Below are positions 7,201 through 16,015 of a stretch of DNA of 64,000 nucleotides, in pieces (position 1 is the stretch's first letter; each line of letters starts with the position of its first letter). The stretch spans positions 372,001-436,000 of the forward strand of contig NZ_PNFP01000002.1 in NCBI RefSeq assembly GCF_002940685.1, given 5' to 3'. The notes below the pieces were generated by a model. The model made no database searches and was not told where the DNA came from. It saw only the letters and a program-made list of their open reading frames with translations. Origin of the DNA: Ensifer adhaerens. Its GTDB lineage: Bacteria > Pseudomonadota > Alphaproteobacteria > Rhizobiales > Rhizobiaceae. Made by a program: the position numbers and the translations under genes.

Positions 7201-8862
7201 ATGAGCATGCGTGACGATAGCAAGGCCACATCCGCAATGGCCGAAGGGGTAACGGACGTCAGCCGCCGTGACCTGCTTTTGAGCGGGACGATCTTTGCGG
7301 CCGCCTCGCTGGTGGCATCCGGCGCGTCGGTGAGCCCGGCCAGAGCCCAGCAGTCCACCTCTTCGAGCGGCAAACCGCCGAACATCCTCGTCATCTTCGG
7401 CGACGACATCGGCATCCCGCAGATCAGCGCCTATACGATGGGCCTGATGGGCTACCGCACGCCGAACATCGACCGCATCGCCGCCGAAGGGGCGATCTTC
7501 ACCGATAGCTACGGCCAGAACAGCTGCACGGCCGGCCGCGCCTCCTTCATCCTCGGCCAGGAGCCGTTCCGCACGGGGTTGCTCACCATCGGCATGCCGG
7601 GCGACCCCCATGGCATTCAGGACTGGATGCCGACGATCGCCGATGTCTTGAAGACCAAGGGCTATTCGACCGGCCAGTTCGGCAAGAACCATTTGGGCGA
7701 CCGCGACGAGCACCTGCCGACCAAACACGGCTTCGACGAATTCTTCGGCAACCTCTACCATCTGAACGCCGAGGAAGAGCCGGAAGGCTACTTCTATCCG
7801 AAGGATCCGGAGTTCAAGAAGCGGTTCGGGCCGCGCGGGGTCATCAAGTCGAGCGCCGACGGCAAGATCGAGGATACCGGTGCGCTCAACACCAAGCGCA
7901 TGGAAACGATCGACGAAGAATTCCTGACGGCGGCCAAGGATTACATCGACCGTCAGGTGAAGGCCGACAAGCCGTTCTTCTGCTGGTTCAACTCGACCCG
8001 CATGCACGTCTTCACACACCTCAAGCCGGACTCACTCGGCAAGACAGGCAAGGGCATCCATGCCGACGGCATGGTCGAGCATGACGGCCATGTCGGCCAG
8101 CTCCTGCAGCAGCTCGACGATCTCGGCATCGCCGACAACACCATCGTGCTCTACACCACTGACAACGGTGCCGAACTGGCGCTGTGGCCGGATGGCGCGC
8201 AGACGATGTTCCATGGCGAAAAGGGCACCACCTGGGAAGGCGGCTTCCGCATTCCGATGATGGTGCGCTGGCCGGGCGTGGTGAAGCCGGGCTCGCAGAT
8301 CAACGACCCGGTGACGCTGATGGACTGGTTGCCGACATTTGCTGCGGCCGCCGGCATCGGCGACGTCAAGGAGGAGATGAAGGCGGGCTTCAAGGGCACG
8401 TCCAAGACCTTCAAGGTGCATCTCGACGGCTACGATCTGACGGCGCTGCTCAAAGGTGAGGCGAAGGAGCCGCCGCGCGACTCCGTCTATTACTTCGACC
8501 AGGGCGGCAACCTTAACGCCATCCGCTGGAACGACTGGAAGCTGAGCTTCGCCCAGGCGAGCCACGGCAATATCGCGACGGCCACCCGCGAGGTACCGAG
8601 CTGGGCGGTCATCGCCAACCTGCGCATGGATCCCTATGAACGCGGCATGGAAGACGGCGGCGGAGCGATCGAGTTCCTTGCCCGCAATATGTGGCTGCTG
8701 GTGCCGATCCAGGGCAAGATCAAGGAGTTCTTCCAGGACTTCAACGATTACCCCTACCAGGCCGGCAGCACACTGAATGCCAGCGGCATCAACTACGGTT
8801 GGTTGGCGCAGCAGGCAGCGATGAAGCGGCTCGGCGAACTGGAAAGCCTGGCGCCGCGGTAG
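7201..8862 (+). CDS. Tat-exported arylsulfatase (type I sulfatase, formylglycine family)
   Basis: The 553-aa protein starts at an ATG preceded by GGGAGAGT. A Tat signal, SRRDLLLSGTIFAAASLV, ends near SPARAQ, placing the enzyme in the periplasm. The first metal-binding segment is NILVIFGDDIG (Asp68-Asp69). SCTAGRASFILG carries Cys109, expected to be converted to formylglycine; the usual C-x-P-x-R is here C-x-A-x-R. TTDNGAE and GEKGTTWEGGFRIPMMVRWPG are conserved C-terminal sulfatase segments. It would hydrolyse a sulfate ester to release sulfate; the organic part is unknown. It resembles the partial gene at 1-205. The shared operator lies 82 bases upstream. No maturase gene is nearby. Confidence 0.9.
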   Translation: MSMRDDSKATSAMAEGVTDVSRRDLLLSGTIFAAASLVASGASVSPARAQQSTSSSGKPPNILVIFGDDIGIPQISAYTMGLMGYRTPNIDRIAAEGAIFTDSYGQNSCTAGRASFILGQEPFRTGLLTIGMPGDPHGIQDWMPTIADVLKTKGYSTGQFGKNHLGDRDEHLPTKHGFDEFFGNLYHLNAEEEPEGYFYPKDPEFKKRFGPRGVIKSSADGKIEDTGALNTKRMETIDEEFLTAAKDYIDRQVKADKPFFCWFNSTRMHVFTHLKPDSLGKTGKGIHADGMVEHDGHVGQLLQQLDDLGIADNTIVLYTTDNGAELALWPDGAQTMFHGEKGTTWEGGFRIPMMVRWPGVVKPGSQINDPVTLMDWLPTFAAAAGIGDVKEEMKAGFKGTSKTFKVHLDGYDLTALLKGEAKEPPRDSVYYFDQGGNLNAIRWNDWKLSFAQASHGNIATATREVPSWAVIANLRMDPYERGMEDGGGAIEFLARNMWLLVPIQGKIKEFFQDFNDYPYQAGSTLNASGINYGWLAQQAAMKRLGELESLAPR

Positions 8863-8995
8863 GGCGAAACGCCCCGTCGCTGGCCTCGGCTGGCGGTGGG
8901 ATGGACGACGATCACGCCAGACCGGAAGGCGAGACCAGGGTTTGGATCTCCTTTTCGGCCTGGCGTTTTGCTGCCCCACACCATGCGAGAAGCCG

Positions 8996-9793
8996 ATGGA
9001 TTTCCTCATTTCGCTTGCTGAAATCAGCGTGCTGATCTTCGCGCTGGTCTTGCTGTTCATCCAGCTTGCCGCCCACGAAATCGGTTATCGCTTCGGTGTG
9101 CGCAGCAAGGAGCGGGCCGGTGGCCAGACCGAAAACGTCGGCGTCGTCGTTGCCGGCATGCTCGGGCTGCTCGCCTTCGTGCTGGCGCTGACGCTTTCCT
9201 TTTCGACCACGCGCTTCACCGAGCGGCGGCAGGGCACGCTGGCTGAAGCCAACGCCATCGGCACCGCCTGGCTGCGGGCCAAGGCGATCGGCACGCCGGA
9301 GGCGCTCGATATCGCCAAGCTTCTGGAAGATTACACCAAGGCGCGCGAGGACTTCGTGCGGGCAGGGCGCAACAGCGATGCGCTTGCCAAGGCCAACACC
9401 GACACGTCCGCCCTGCAGCAGCAGATCTGGCAGCGGGTGACGACGATCGTCCAGCAGGACCCGGATCCCGTATCCGCGTCGCTGATGGCGGCCGTCAACG
9501 AAACCTTCGACGCGAGCACGGCCGAACGCTACGCGCTCGGCATTCGCCTGCCGTGGCAGATCTTCTGGCTGTTGCTCGGCGTCATGGTGTTGAGCATGGG
9601 CGCGCTCGGTTACCAGTTCGGCCTCAAGGGCAGGCCGGTGCGCTTCCTGATCGTGCTTCTGACGCTGGTCTGGACGGCGATCATCGTCAACATTCTCGAC
9701 CTGGCCTCGGCGCGCGTCGGCAATTTCCGCACGGATACGTCCGTCTATCAGTGGACGCGGCAAGGGTTCAGCGGGAACAGCCCGCCGCAATAA
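8996..9793 (+). CDS. DUF4239-like integral membrane protein
   Basis: The 265-aa protein has two hydrophobic segments near the N-terminus (ISVLIFALVLLFIQLAA and VVVAGMLGLLAFVLALTLSF), a central soluble helical region of about 110 residues, and two more membrane segments (IFWLLLGVMVLSMGALGYQF and FLIVLLTLVWTAIIVNIL). This pattern and TRFTERRQGTLAEANAIGTAWLRA fit the DUF4239/bestrophin-like family, whose function is not settled. The start at 8996 is chosen because GAGAAG precedes it; the longer frame from 8942 adds a poor N-terminus. It lies 133 bases downstream of the sulfatase on the same strand and may be cotranscribed. Confidence 0.72.
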   Translation: MDFLISLAEISVLIFALVLLFIQLAAHEIGYRFGVRSKERAGGQTENVGVVVAGMLGLLAFVLALTLSFSTTRFTERRQGTLAEANAIGTAWLRAKAIGTPEALDIAKLLEDYTKAREDFVRAGRNSDALAKANTDTSALQQQIWQRVTTIVQQDPDPVSASLMAAVNETFDASTAERYALGIRLPWQIFWLLLGVMVLSMGALGYQFGLKGRPVRFLIVLLTLVWTAIIVNILDLASARVGNFRTDTSVYQWTRQGFSGNSPPQ

Positions 9794-9797
9794 ACGC

Positions 9798-10343
9798 TCA
9801 CGCGACTTCCGTGCAGACGAAATCGCTGAACTGTTCCAGCGGATAGGCCACGATCAGGGCAGAACGGATCGTCTGCGCGTCGGTGCCGGGCGCGTCGACG
9901 ACGGCGACGCCCATCTCCAGTGCACGTTCGAACGGTAATCGGCCGTGAATCAACTCCTCGGCCGCCGCTTGCGACATCACAAGAATATTGTCGCGAATGC
10001 CGTTCTCGTCCGGCGCGACGCGCGGTGGCGACGGGTTCGCGTTGGCGTCAAATCCCCCCAAGGCCGGGTGGAAATAGCCCCAGGTCCGACTTTCGATCAT
10101 CAGCACGTAGAAGTCCGGAAGTCTGGCAAGCCGCGATGCCGACAGCACCTGTTCGATGCGCTGCTGGATCGTGGTGAGGAGCACAGTCGCGTTGTGGCGC
10201 GACTGTGCCAAGTCAATTTCCGACTGCGGATCGAGTTCGGGCAGGGGGCCGGTTTCGATCGCCTCTCTTGTCGCTACCGCAACCGCAAGCGCGTCCGGAT
10301 GCTCGACGGCAAACTCGATCGTCAGTGTGCAGATCGTGCACAT
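9798..10343 (-). CDS. Hypothetical protein, downstream partner of the alkyl sulfatase
   Basis: The 181-aa protein is not a family I recognise. It opens with MCTICTLTIEF, a CxxC pair at residues 2 and 5 that could bind metal or be redox-active, and is mostly helical with no signal peptide or membrane segment. An AGGAGG ribosome site precedes the ATG, so it is a genuine gene. It begins 18 bases after the alkyl sulfatase stop on the same strand and is almost certainly cotranscribed with it, hence under the same operator. Its job may be linked to alkyl sulfate metabolism, but nothing in the sequence shows how. Confidence 0.75.
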   Translation of the reverse strand: MCTICTLTIEFAVEHPDALAVAVATREAIETGPLPELDPQSEIDLAQSRHNATVLLTTIQQRIEQVLSASRLARLPDFYVLMIESRTWGYFHPALGGFDANANPSPPRVAPDENGIRDNILVMSQAAAEELIHGRLPFERALEMGVAVVDAPGTDAQTIRSALIVAYPLEQFSDFVCTEVA

Positions 10344-10361
10344 GGCCTCCTGCTCTCCCTC

Positions 10362-12407
10362 TCAAGCGGTGACGATGTTGAACCAGAACTCGAAGTTGTC
10401 GAGCAGGCCGACGAACTCCGAGAGCTTCTTCGGATCGCCCGTCAACTTCGCCTTTCCTTCGACCACCTGCTTCTCCATGGTGGAGATGCCGAGCATGACG
10501 TCGTTCAGATCCGCCCGCGTGGTGACGATCGAGACATCGGCATTCTGGTCGCTCTTGTCCTTGGAATAGTGGATCGCCGAGTTTTCGACGCCGACGGCAT
10601 ATTTCTCCTTGGTGTCGGTCAGCTCCATGTTGATGGTGATCGTCTTGCCGGCGGCGCGATCGCCGTTGAGGCGCACGCCGAGGAAGTCGAAGAACATCTC
10701 GAGCGGCATGGCCTTGATCGTGTCGGGGCTTGCCGTGTTCGGCGTCGGCAGTTGGGTGACGCCTTCACGCAGTTCACGCGCGCCGGTCAGGTAGAAATTG
10801 CGCCAGGGACCGGATTCCGACTGGTAGCCAAGCTGCTCGTAAGTGTCGGCAAGCAATTGCTTGGCGGCGGTGTTGTTGGCGTCCGAGAAGACCACGTGGT
10901 TCACCACCTCGGCCACCCAGCGGTAGTCGCCCTTGTCGAACGAGACCTTCGCCTGCCTCAACACATTGTCGGCGCCGCCCATGAAGTCGACGTAGCGTCG
11001 GCCGGCTTCCGTTGGGGGAAGCTGGTGCAGGTTGGACGGAACGCCGTCGAAGAAGCCGAGGCGCAGGTTATATTGCGCCACCGCGTCGTGATAGACGGTG
11101 CCGTAATAGCTGCGGCAGGCCCAGGTTGTCGCTAGCCCCTCCGGCAAGCGGATCACCTCGCCGATCTCCTTCGGCGTCATCCCGCTATTGGCCATGCGCA
11201 TGACCTGGTCGTGCAGATAGCGGAACAGGTCGCGCTGCTTCTTGATGTGCGTGACGACGCGCTCGTTGCCCCAGGTCGGCCAATGGTGCGAGGCAAACAG
11301 CACTTCCATTTCGCCGCCGAACATGTCGAGCGCCTGCTGCAGGTACTTCGACCAGAGCAGGCCATCACGAACCTTGGCGCCGCGCAGCGTGTAGAGATTG
11401 TGCAGCGTGTGGCAGGCGTCTTCCGCGGCGCAGAAGGCCTTGTATTTCGGAATGTAGAACATGAATTCCGAAGGCGCTTCCGAGTTCGGCGCCATCAGCA
11501 CGTGAAGTTCGAGACCGTCGACGACGATCTTCTGCCCGGTTTCGGTCGCCCAGTCCGTCGGAAGGGCAAGCCCGATCTCGCCTGCCGAAGTCGATTTGCC
11601 GAGGCCCCCATCGACTTGGCCTTGCGGACCACGGGACAGGAGGTTGCCGTACATGTAGCTGGCGCGCCGGCTCATGGCGTTGCCGGCGATGATGTTTTCG
11701 CCGACGGCGGCTTCGGTGAAATCGGCGGGCGCGATGATCTTGACCTTACCGGCGTCGATATCGGCCTGGCTGACAAGACCGCGGACGCCGCCGTAATGGT
11801 CGACGTGGCTATGGGTATAGAGCACCGCGACGATCGGCTTGTCGCCAAGCTTCGGGATGACCAGCTCTTTCCAGACAGCTGCCGCGGTTTCCGAGCTGAC
11901 GAGCGGATCGATCACCAGATAGCCGGTATCGGTTCGAAGGATACTCATGACCGACAGGTCATAGCCACGCGCCTGATAGACACCATCAGCCACCACCTCG
12001 AACAGGCCGTGGATCATGTTGAGCTTGGCCATGCGCCAGAGGCTGGGGTTGACCGTGTCGGGCGCGTCGTCGGCTTCGGATGTGCCGAGAAACTGGTACA
12101 CGCTCAAATCCCAGACCGGTACGCCGTCAGCATTCTTGATGATCACCGGGTCCGGCAGGGAAGCCAGCAGGCCTTTGCGCGAATCCACGAAGTCCTGAAC
12201 GTCGTCGAAGGGCAGGCCGTTGCGATACATCGCGTTGTATTGAAGCGTTGCCTCCGTCGCCGGTTTTGCCTTGGCTCCGGTCTGCGGCACCGGTGGCGCA
12301 TCCTGTGCCGTGGCCGTCCCGGCTTTTCCGACGAAGGTAACGGCAAGACCTGCCGATGCAACGCCGCGAAGAAAATCTGCTCTGCTGATACCGCTGCTGT
12401 CCGACAT
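10362..12407 (-). CDS. Alkyl sulfatase (SDS hydrolase, metallo-beta-lactamase fold)
   Basis: The 681-aa protein matches the SdsA1-type alkyl sulfatases, which remove sulfate from medium-chain alkyl sulfates using a two-zinc site. The metal motif is THSHVDHYGGVRG, the HxHxDH of this fold. A helical dimerisation domain and a C-terminal SCP2-like domain follow, where MELTDTKEKYAVGVENS and AKLTGDPKKLSEFVGLL resemble the hydrophobic-substrate module. The N-terminus, SRADFLRGVASAGLAVTF ending near ATAQ, resembles a Tat signal but has RA in place of the twin RR. GGAGG lies upstream of the ATG. The shared operator ends 69 bases before the start. The gene is followed by the hypothetical protein at 9798. 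Confidence 0.92.
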   Translation of the reverse strand: MSDSSGISRADFLRGVASAGLAVTFVGKAGTATAQDAPPVPQTGAKAKPATEATLQYNAMYRNGLPFDDVQDFVDSRKGLLASLPDPVIIKNADGVPVWDLSVYQFLGTSEADDAPDTVNPSLWRMAKLNMIHGLFEVVADGVYQARGYDLSVMSILRTDTGYLVIDPLVSSETAAAVWKELVIPKLGDKPIVAVLYTHSHVDHYGGVRGLVSQADIDAGKVKIIAPADFTEAAVGENIIAGNAMSRRASYMYGNLLSRGPQGQVDGGLGKSTSAGEIGLALPTDWATETGQKIVVDGLELHVLMAPNSEAPSEFMFYIPKYKAFCAAEDACHTLHNLYTLRGAKVRDGLLWSKYLQQALDMFGGEMEVLFASHHWPTWGNERVVTHIKKQRDLFRYLHDQVMRMANSGMTPKEIGEVIRLPEGLATTWACRSYYGTVYHDAVAQYNLRLGFFDGVPSNLHQLPPTEAGRRYVDFMGGADNVLRQAKVSFDKGDYRWVAEVVNHVVFSDANNTAAKQLLADTYEQLGYQSESGPWRNFYLTGARELREGVTQLPTPNTASPDTIKAMPLEMFFDFLGVRLNGDRAAGKTITINMELTDTKEKYAVGVENSAIHYSKDKSDQNADVSIVTTRADLNDVMLGISTMEKQVVEGKAKLTGDPKKLSEFVGLLDNFEFWFNIVTA

Positions 12408-12476
12408 GCTCTGAGGCCTCCGACCTTTGGTTTCAGGAAAATCGGTTCAACTTTCTATGGACGGGCCGTCGCGAGG

Positions 12477-12493
12477 AAGTACGTAACGGTTAC
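12477..12493 (-). promoter_or_regulatory. Shared 17-bp operator, copy C (upstream of alkyl sulfatase)
   Basis: Read toward the gene: GTAACCGTTACGTACTT, a perfect GTAAC-N-GTTAC inverted repeat with the full GTACTT extension facing the alkyl sulfatase, whose ATG is 69 bases away. It is one of five related copies in the window. Confidence 0.75.
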
Positions 12494-12575
12494 TTCGGGC
12501 GTCCGGCGCGATCACGGTGACGTGAGCGTCGCCAGGCGCGCTGGGGCAGAGGCGCCGGTGACGCGCCCCAAAACC

Positions 12576-14066
12576 TCACTTCACCTTCACCAGATCGTCC
12601 GGCTTCCAGGTCTGGTCGTAGAATTCGACTCCGGTTCCATAGAGCCGCACGGTGGCGATGAAATTGCGATCGGGCACCGTCTGGATCCAGTTGCTGTCGT
12701 CGGCCCCGGTGGGCTTGCTCGCCCCGAAATAGAGGTCGACGGAACCGTCTTCATTCACCTTGACCTTGTTGAAGGCATTGATCGAAGGCAAAAGCTTCGG
12801 CGTCTCCACCATGGTGCCGTCGGTGACGTTGTAGGCCGTCACCGCCCAGAAAAGCTTGGCCGGCGGGTTTGGCGGCAGGTGCAGCCTGTAGCCGTTGGAG
12901 CCGTTCAGGAAATCGCCATCGGCGTCACGAAGCGCGGTCGGGTATTTCGAACCGGAATCGATCGTGTGCATGGCCATGGCCGGCGCCGAGGAATAGGCGA
13001 CCTGGAAGAAGCCGGCACGCTGGTTCACGTCGAGATAGCTTTCCTGGAACCATTCGGCCGTCGAGCCGGCCCAGACGTTCTCGTACTGCCGGTCCTTGTA
13101 GTAGAGGTTGCGTCCGTCGGGTCGGCCGCCCTGGCGCAGCGCCATGATCATCCGCGGTGCGGTCTCGACCGCCTTCTTGAGGAGCGCCTGCTGTTTCGTG
13201 GTCGGCTTGAACGGCTGGCCCTTGATGATGCCGATGGAGGCGAGCACACCGCGAAGCTCCGGCGTGATGGCCGAGACGGGCTCGTAGTCGACGAAATCCT
13301 TGAGCTTGGTCCAGTAGGTGCTGTCGACCGGGTACATCATGTTGATGCGCTTGCCCGAGCCGTTCGGGAAGTCCATCGGCTTGGCGTCCTTTTCGGTCGC
13401 GTAAAGCGGGTAGATGCGGGTCTGTTCGGCATTGGCGACGGCCGGCGCCGGATCCGGCCCGTTTTCGCCCTTGCCCATGATCGTGCGGAAGAACAGGAAG
13501 ACGTTGTAGGTCGATGACGTGAAGGTGAAATAGCCCTTCGGCACCTCGCCGTCATAGCCCGGCGGCAACAGCAGGTAGAGGCCGCCGCGCGCCCGGTCCG
13601 GGCCGATCGCGCCCACGTCGGTAATGGTGCGCTGGAAGAAATCGGTGAACATGCCGATGACGTTCGGCGGGGCCGCAATCACCAGCGGCCCGGTTTCCTT
13701 GAGGTCCAGATAGTTCATCGAATAGATGACGTCGGCGTTCGGCGTCGGCACCCAGGCACGCGCATCCATGCGATCCTTCCAGATCGGCAGCACGTTGTAG
13801 CCCTTGCCGAATTCGGCCTCCGACCCGTCGCGCATGCCGATCACGTTCAGCGCCGGCAGCATGGTCATGTAGGCGTGGATGGCGCGCTGGTAGAAGAGTT
13901 CGTCCAGCAGGCTTTCGGCCTCCGCCTGGTCCAGCCACTTGCCGTTGTTGATCTGCTCGACCAGGGGCGGTGCCTCGACCGCGTCCTGGGCGATTGCCGG
14001 CGATGTCAAGGCGATCGTGGTCAGCGCGGTCGCTGCTGCCGCAAGGTAGGCGAAACGGCGGGTCAT
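12576..14066 (-). CDS. Exported DUF1254/DUF1214 protein
   Basis: The 496-aa protein begins MTRRFAYLAAAATALTTIAL and has a likely signal cleavage after PAIAQ, so it is probably periplasmic. The N-terminal half is DUF1254-like (YQRAIHAYMTMLPALNVIG, TPNADVIYSMNYLDLKETG). The C-terminal half is DUF1214-like (LFWAVTAYNVTDGTMVETP, EDGSVDLYFG). Biochemical function is unknown for both. The ATG at 14064-14066 is chosen because GAGGAGAAGAGG stands directly before it; a longer frame from 14231 adds non-family sequence. A copy of the shared operator lies 208 bases upstream. It is one of four such proteins in the window (also 23950, 25388 and 48654). Confidence 0.85.
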   Translation of the reverse strand: MTRRFAYLAAAATALTTIALTSPAIAQDAVEAPPLVEQINNGKWLDQAEAESLLDELFYQRAIHAYMTMLPALNVIGMRDGSEAEFGKGYNVLPIWKDRMDARAWVPTPNADVIYSMNYLDLKETGPLVIAAPPNVIGMFTDFFQRTITDVGAIGPDRARGGLYLLLPPGYDGEVPKGYFTFTSSTYNVFLFFRTIMGKGENGPDPAPAVANAEQTRIYPLYATEKDAKPMDFPNGSGKRINMMYPVDSTYWTKLKDFVDYEPVSAITPELRGVLASIGIIKGQPFKPTTKQQALLKKAVETAPRMIMALRQGGRPDGRNLYYKDRQYENVWAGSTAEWFQESYLDVNQRAGFFQVAYSSAPAMAMHTIDSGSKYPTALRDADGDFLNGSNGYRLHLPPNPPAKLFWAVTAYNVTDGTMVETPKLLPSINAFNKVKVNEDGSVDLYFGASKPTGADDSNWIQTVPDRNFIATVRLYGTGVEFYDQTWKPDDLVKVK

Positions 14067-14274
14067 CCTCTTCTCCTCGGGCTGGGCGGGTGCTCGGCTT
14101 CGAGACGAAGGAACACCGCCGTTGGAAGCATCCTGGTTTTCACTGGCGCCGCGACGGCGCCCTGCCGTGTCCCGGCAGGCATGGTGCTGGCGCCCATAGC
14201 TGGCCCTGGGCCTGCGGACGCAACGCTTCAATCTGTTGGAGCTGCCACTAGGCGCAGGAAAGTCGGCGAACGGT

Positions 14275-14291
14275 AAGTACGTAACTGTAAA
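14275..14291 (-). promoter_or_regulatory. Shared 17-bp operator, copy D (upstream of DUF1254 protein)
   Basis: Read toward the DUF1254 gene: TTTACAGTTACGTACTT. The GTTAC arm and the GTACTT extension are intact, while the far arm has two mismatches. The extension faces the DUF1254 gene as in the other copies, although the divergent GNAT gene start at 14389 is closer. The rest of the 322-base gap (14067-14388) shows no gene. Confidence 0.6.
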
Positions 14292-14388
14292 TGGCCGCGT
14301 TAAAGACGGGGTCCTGTCGCTGCTTCACGGATTGCGCGCGCCGGCCGATCATCCTAGTTTCCCGCCAAACTTGCCGGGAGCTGCAACC

Positions 14389-14817
14389 ATGCGAATTCGA
14401 CCTGCGGTCAAGGACGACCATAAGGCGCTCTGCGCGATCGACGCGATCGCGGCCAGCGATCCGAAGCGATGCGCCGACATTGCCGGCTGGATCGAAGAGG
14501 GGTGCTGCCATCTGGTCGAGATCGAGGGGGAGGTTGCCGCCTATGGCGTGCTGACCCACCACTTCTTCGGCCATGGCTTCATCGAGATGCTGATGGTGGG
14601 CGCGCCTTGGCGCCGGCGCGGCCTTGGCGCCGCGCTGATCGCCCGCTTTCAGTCCATGGCGTCGGGCGAAAAACTCTTCAGCTCGACCAACATGTCGAAC
14701 CGTCCGATGCAGGACCTGCTGGTCAAGGCCGGGTTCCGGCCAAGCGGCTACATCGACAATCTCGACGAGAACGATCCGGAGATCGTGTTCTACAGCCCCC
14801 TCAAGCCGGCCGGATAG
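14389..14817 (+). CDS. GNAT family N-acetyltransferase
   Basis: The 142-aa protein is a single GNAT domain. GFIEMLMVGAPWRRRGLGAA holds the Q/RxxGxG/A acetyl-CoA loop (RRRGLGAA), and NMSNRPMQDLLVKAGFRPSG is the usual C-terminal beta-bulge/helix region. The acceptor is unknown. GGGAG lies 8 bases before the ATG at 14389; the frame upstream of that ATG is not family-like. It is divergent from the DUF1254 gene. Confidence 0.85.
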   Translation: MRIRPAVKDDHKALCAIDAIAASDPKRCADIAGWIEEGCCHLVEIEGEVAAYGVLTHHFFGHGFIEMLMVGAPWRRRGLGAALIARFQSMASGEKLFSSTNMSNRPMQDLLVKAGFRPSGYIDNLDENDPEIVFYSPLKPAG

Positions 14818-14825
14818 CGTGGGGC

Positions 14826-15167
14826 TCAGGCGGCCGCGCCGAGTTCGGCGAGGTGGCCGGCGAAATCCGTGCCTTTGCCGCCGGCGTTGATCGTGTCGAA
14901 ATATTCGTGCCAGCCCGATTGGGCGATGCCGGAAACGAGCGCCTCGAGCGCCGTCGCATCCGGGCAGCGCCAGACCGCAAAGAAGGTCTGCGACGCCGCA
15001 TGCAGTTTCGACTGGTCGACCTTGCCGAAGGTGATGAGCTCGACGCCGATCGCCGACAGCGCCGGCATGGCGGAACCGATGGCGGTGAAGAACTGCTGGC
15101 GGCCCTGGCGGGAAAGGGCGAGCCAGGCCGGCTTGGCGCTGTAAAGTTCGGTCAGGTAGTGAGGCAT
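14826..15167 (-). CDS. Small DUF6616-like protein
   Basis: The 113-aa soluble protein starts MPHYLTELYSAKPAWLAL. WLALSRQGRQQFFTAIGSAM, followed by GVELITFGKV and FFAVWRCPDATALEALVSGI, resembles small ferredoxin-like alpha/beta barrel proteins annotated DUF6616. Its function is unknown. AAGAAAG precedes the ATG. It converges with the GNAT gene, 8 bases away, and lies downstream of the MarR-AlkD pair, possibly as the third gene of that transcript (54-base gap). Confidence 0.6.
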   Translation of the reverse strand: MPHYLTELYSAKPAWLALSRQGRQQFFTAIGSAMPALSAIGVELITFGKVDQSKLHAASQTFFAVWRCPDATALEALVSGIAQSGWHEYFDTINAGGKGTDFAGHLAELGAAA

Positions 15168-15220
15168 GGTCTGCTTTCTTCTTGTCAGTCTTATGGTTAC
15201 GCACTTCCGGTTGGGCGGTT

Positions 15221-16015
15221 TCACGCGTTTCCGGAACTGGATTTCTTGGGGATGGAGCGGAGTGCGCGCCGGCAGATGCGCGCCGTCGCCGGCGCCGGGC
15301 TTTCGGCCGACCAGCGGTCGCAGAGGGCCTGGACCCAATCCGGCCGGTCCTTGGCTGCATCGTTCAGCAAGTTGCCGACTGAGTCCTGCACGTAAGGCGA
15401 GGGATCGGCGCGCAACGGCTCGAGCACCGCAAGCGCGCGTTCGGGTTCCCTCCTGAGGGCTGCGATATGGGCGCACCAGACGCCGCGCGGGCGGATCGCT
15501 TCCGAGGCGAAACGGCGGACGCGCTCGGATGGATCAGGCGTCCAGCCCGCCGCAAGCAGGGCGATCGCCTGATCCAGGTCGGCGGCGAGATGCGGGCGGA
15601 TGGCGATCCAGGCCCATTCGCGAACGCCGAAATGGCCGTCGTCGGCAAGGGGCCGGATTGTGGCCAGCCGGTCGGCAAGGGGCAAGTCTTCGGCGGCCGC
15701 AACCATGAAGCATGCCCAGCCGCGCACCGTGTCCGAGGAATGATGCTTGAGCGTCTCGAAAGTCGAGGGGCCGAGGCGCTCCGCGATCAGCCGGGCGGCA
15801 AGCGGCATACGCCTGGAGATGCCGGCCGAGGCGGCTTCTCTCATCTCGGCGATGGCGTCGTCGCCGATCCCAGGCAGGGCGTTGCCGAGGAGCGCCGCAA
15901 AATCGACCGCGAGGCATTCGGTCAGGGTCGCCGCTTCCGCGCCGGCGTTCAGTTGCGCCAGGCGCTCGGCGGCGATGGCGCCGCCGCCGCGGGCCTTGGT
16001 CTTCACCTTGCTCAC
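15221..16015 (-). CDS. DNA alkylation repair protein (AlkC/AlkD HEAT-repeat family)
   Basis: The 264-aa protein consists of HEAT-like helical repeats. HHSSDTVRGWACFMV, HFGVREWAWIAIRPHL and RVRRFASEAIRPRGVW are successive repeats, and SPYVQDSVGNLLNDAAKDRP plus ICRRALRSI close the domain. These are marks of the AlkC/AlkD DNA glycosylase superfamily, which excise N3- and N7-alkylated purines. It starts with a GTG that overlaps the TGA of the upstream MarR gene (GTGA), showing translational coupling. Confidence 0.85.
   Translation of the reverse strand: MSKVKTKARGGGAIAAERLAQLNAGAEAATLTECLAVDFAALLGNALPGIGDDAIAEMREAASAGISRRMPLAARLIAERLGPSTFETLKHHSSDTVRGWACFMVAAAEDLPLADRLATIRPLADDGHFGVREWAWIAIRPHLAADLDQAIALLAAGWTPDPSERVRRFASEAIRPRGVWCAHIAALRREPERALAVLEPLRADPSPYVQDSVGNLLNDAAKDRPDWVQALCDRWSAESPAPATARICRRALRSIPKKSSSGNA

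Noticed and set aside
15196..15206. GTTACGCACTT resembling half of the shared operator, near the DUF6616-like gene
   Set aside because: The left arm is absent and the extension points away from the nearby start codon, unlike all five accepted copies.
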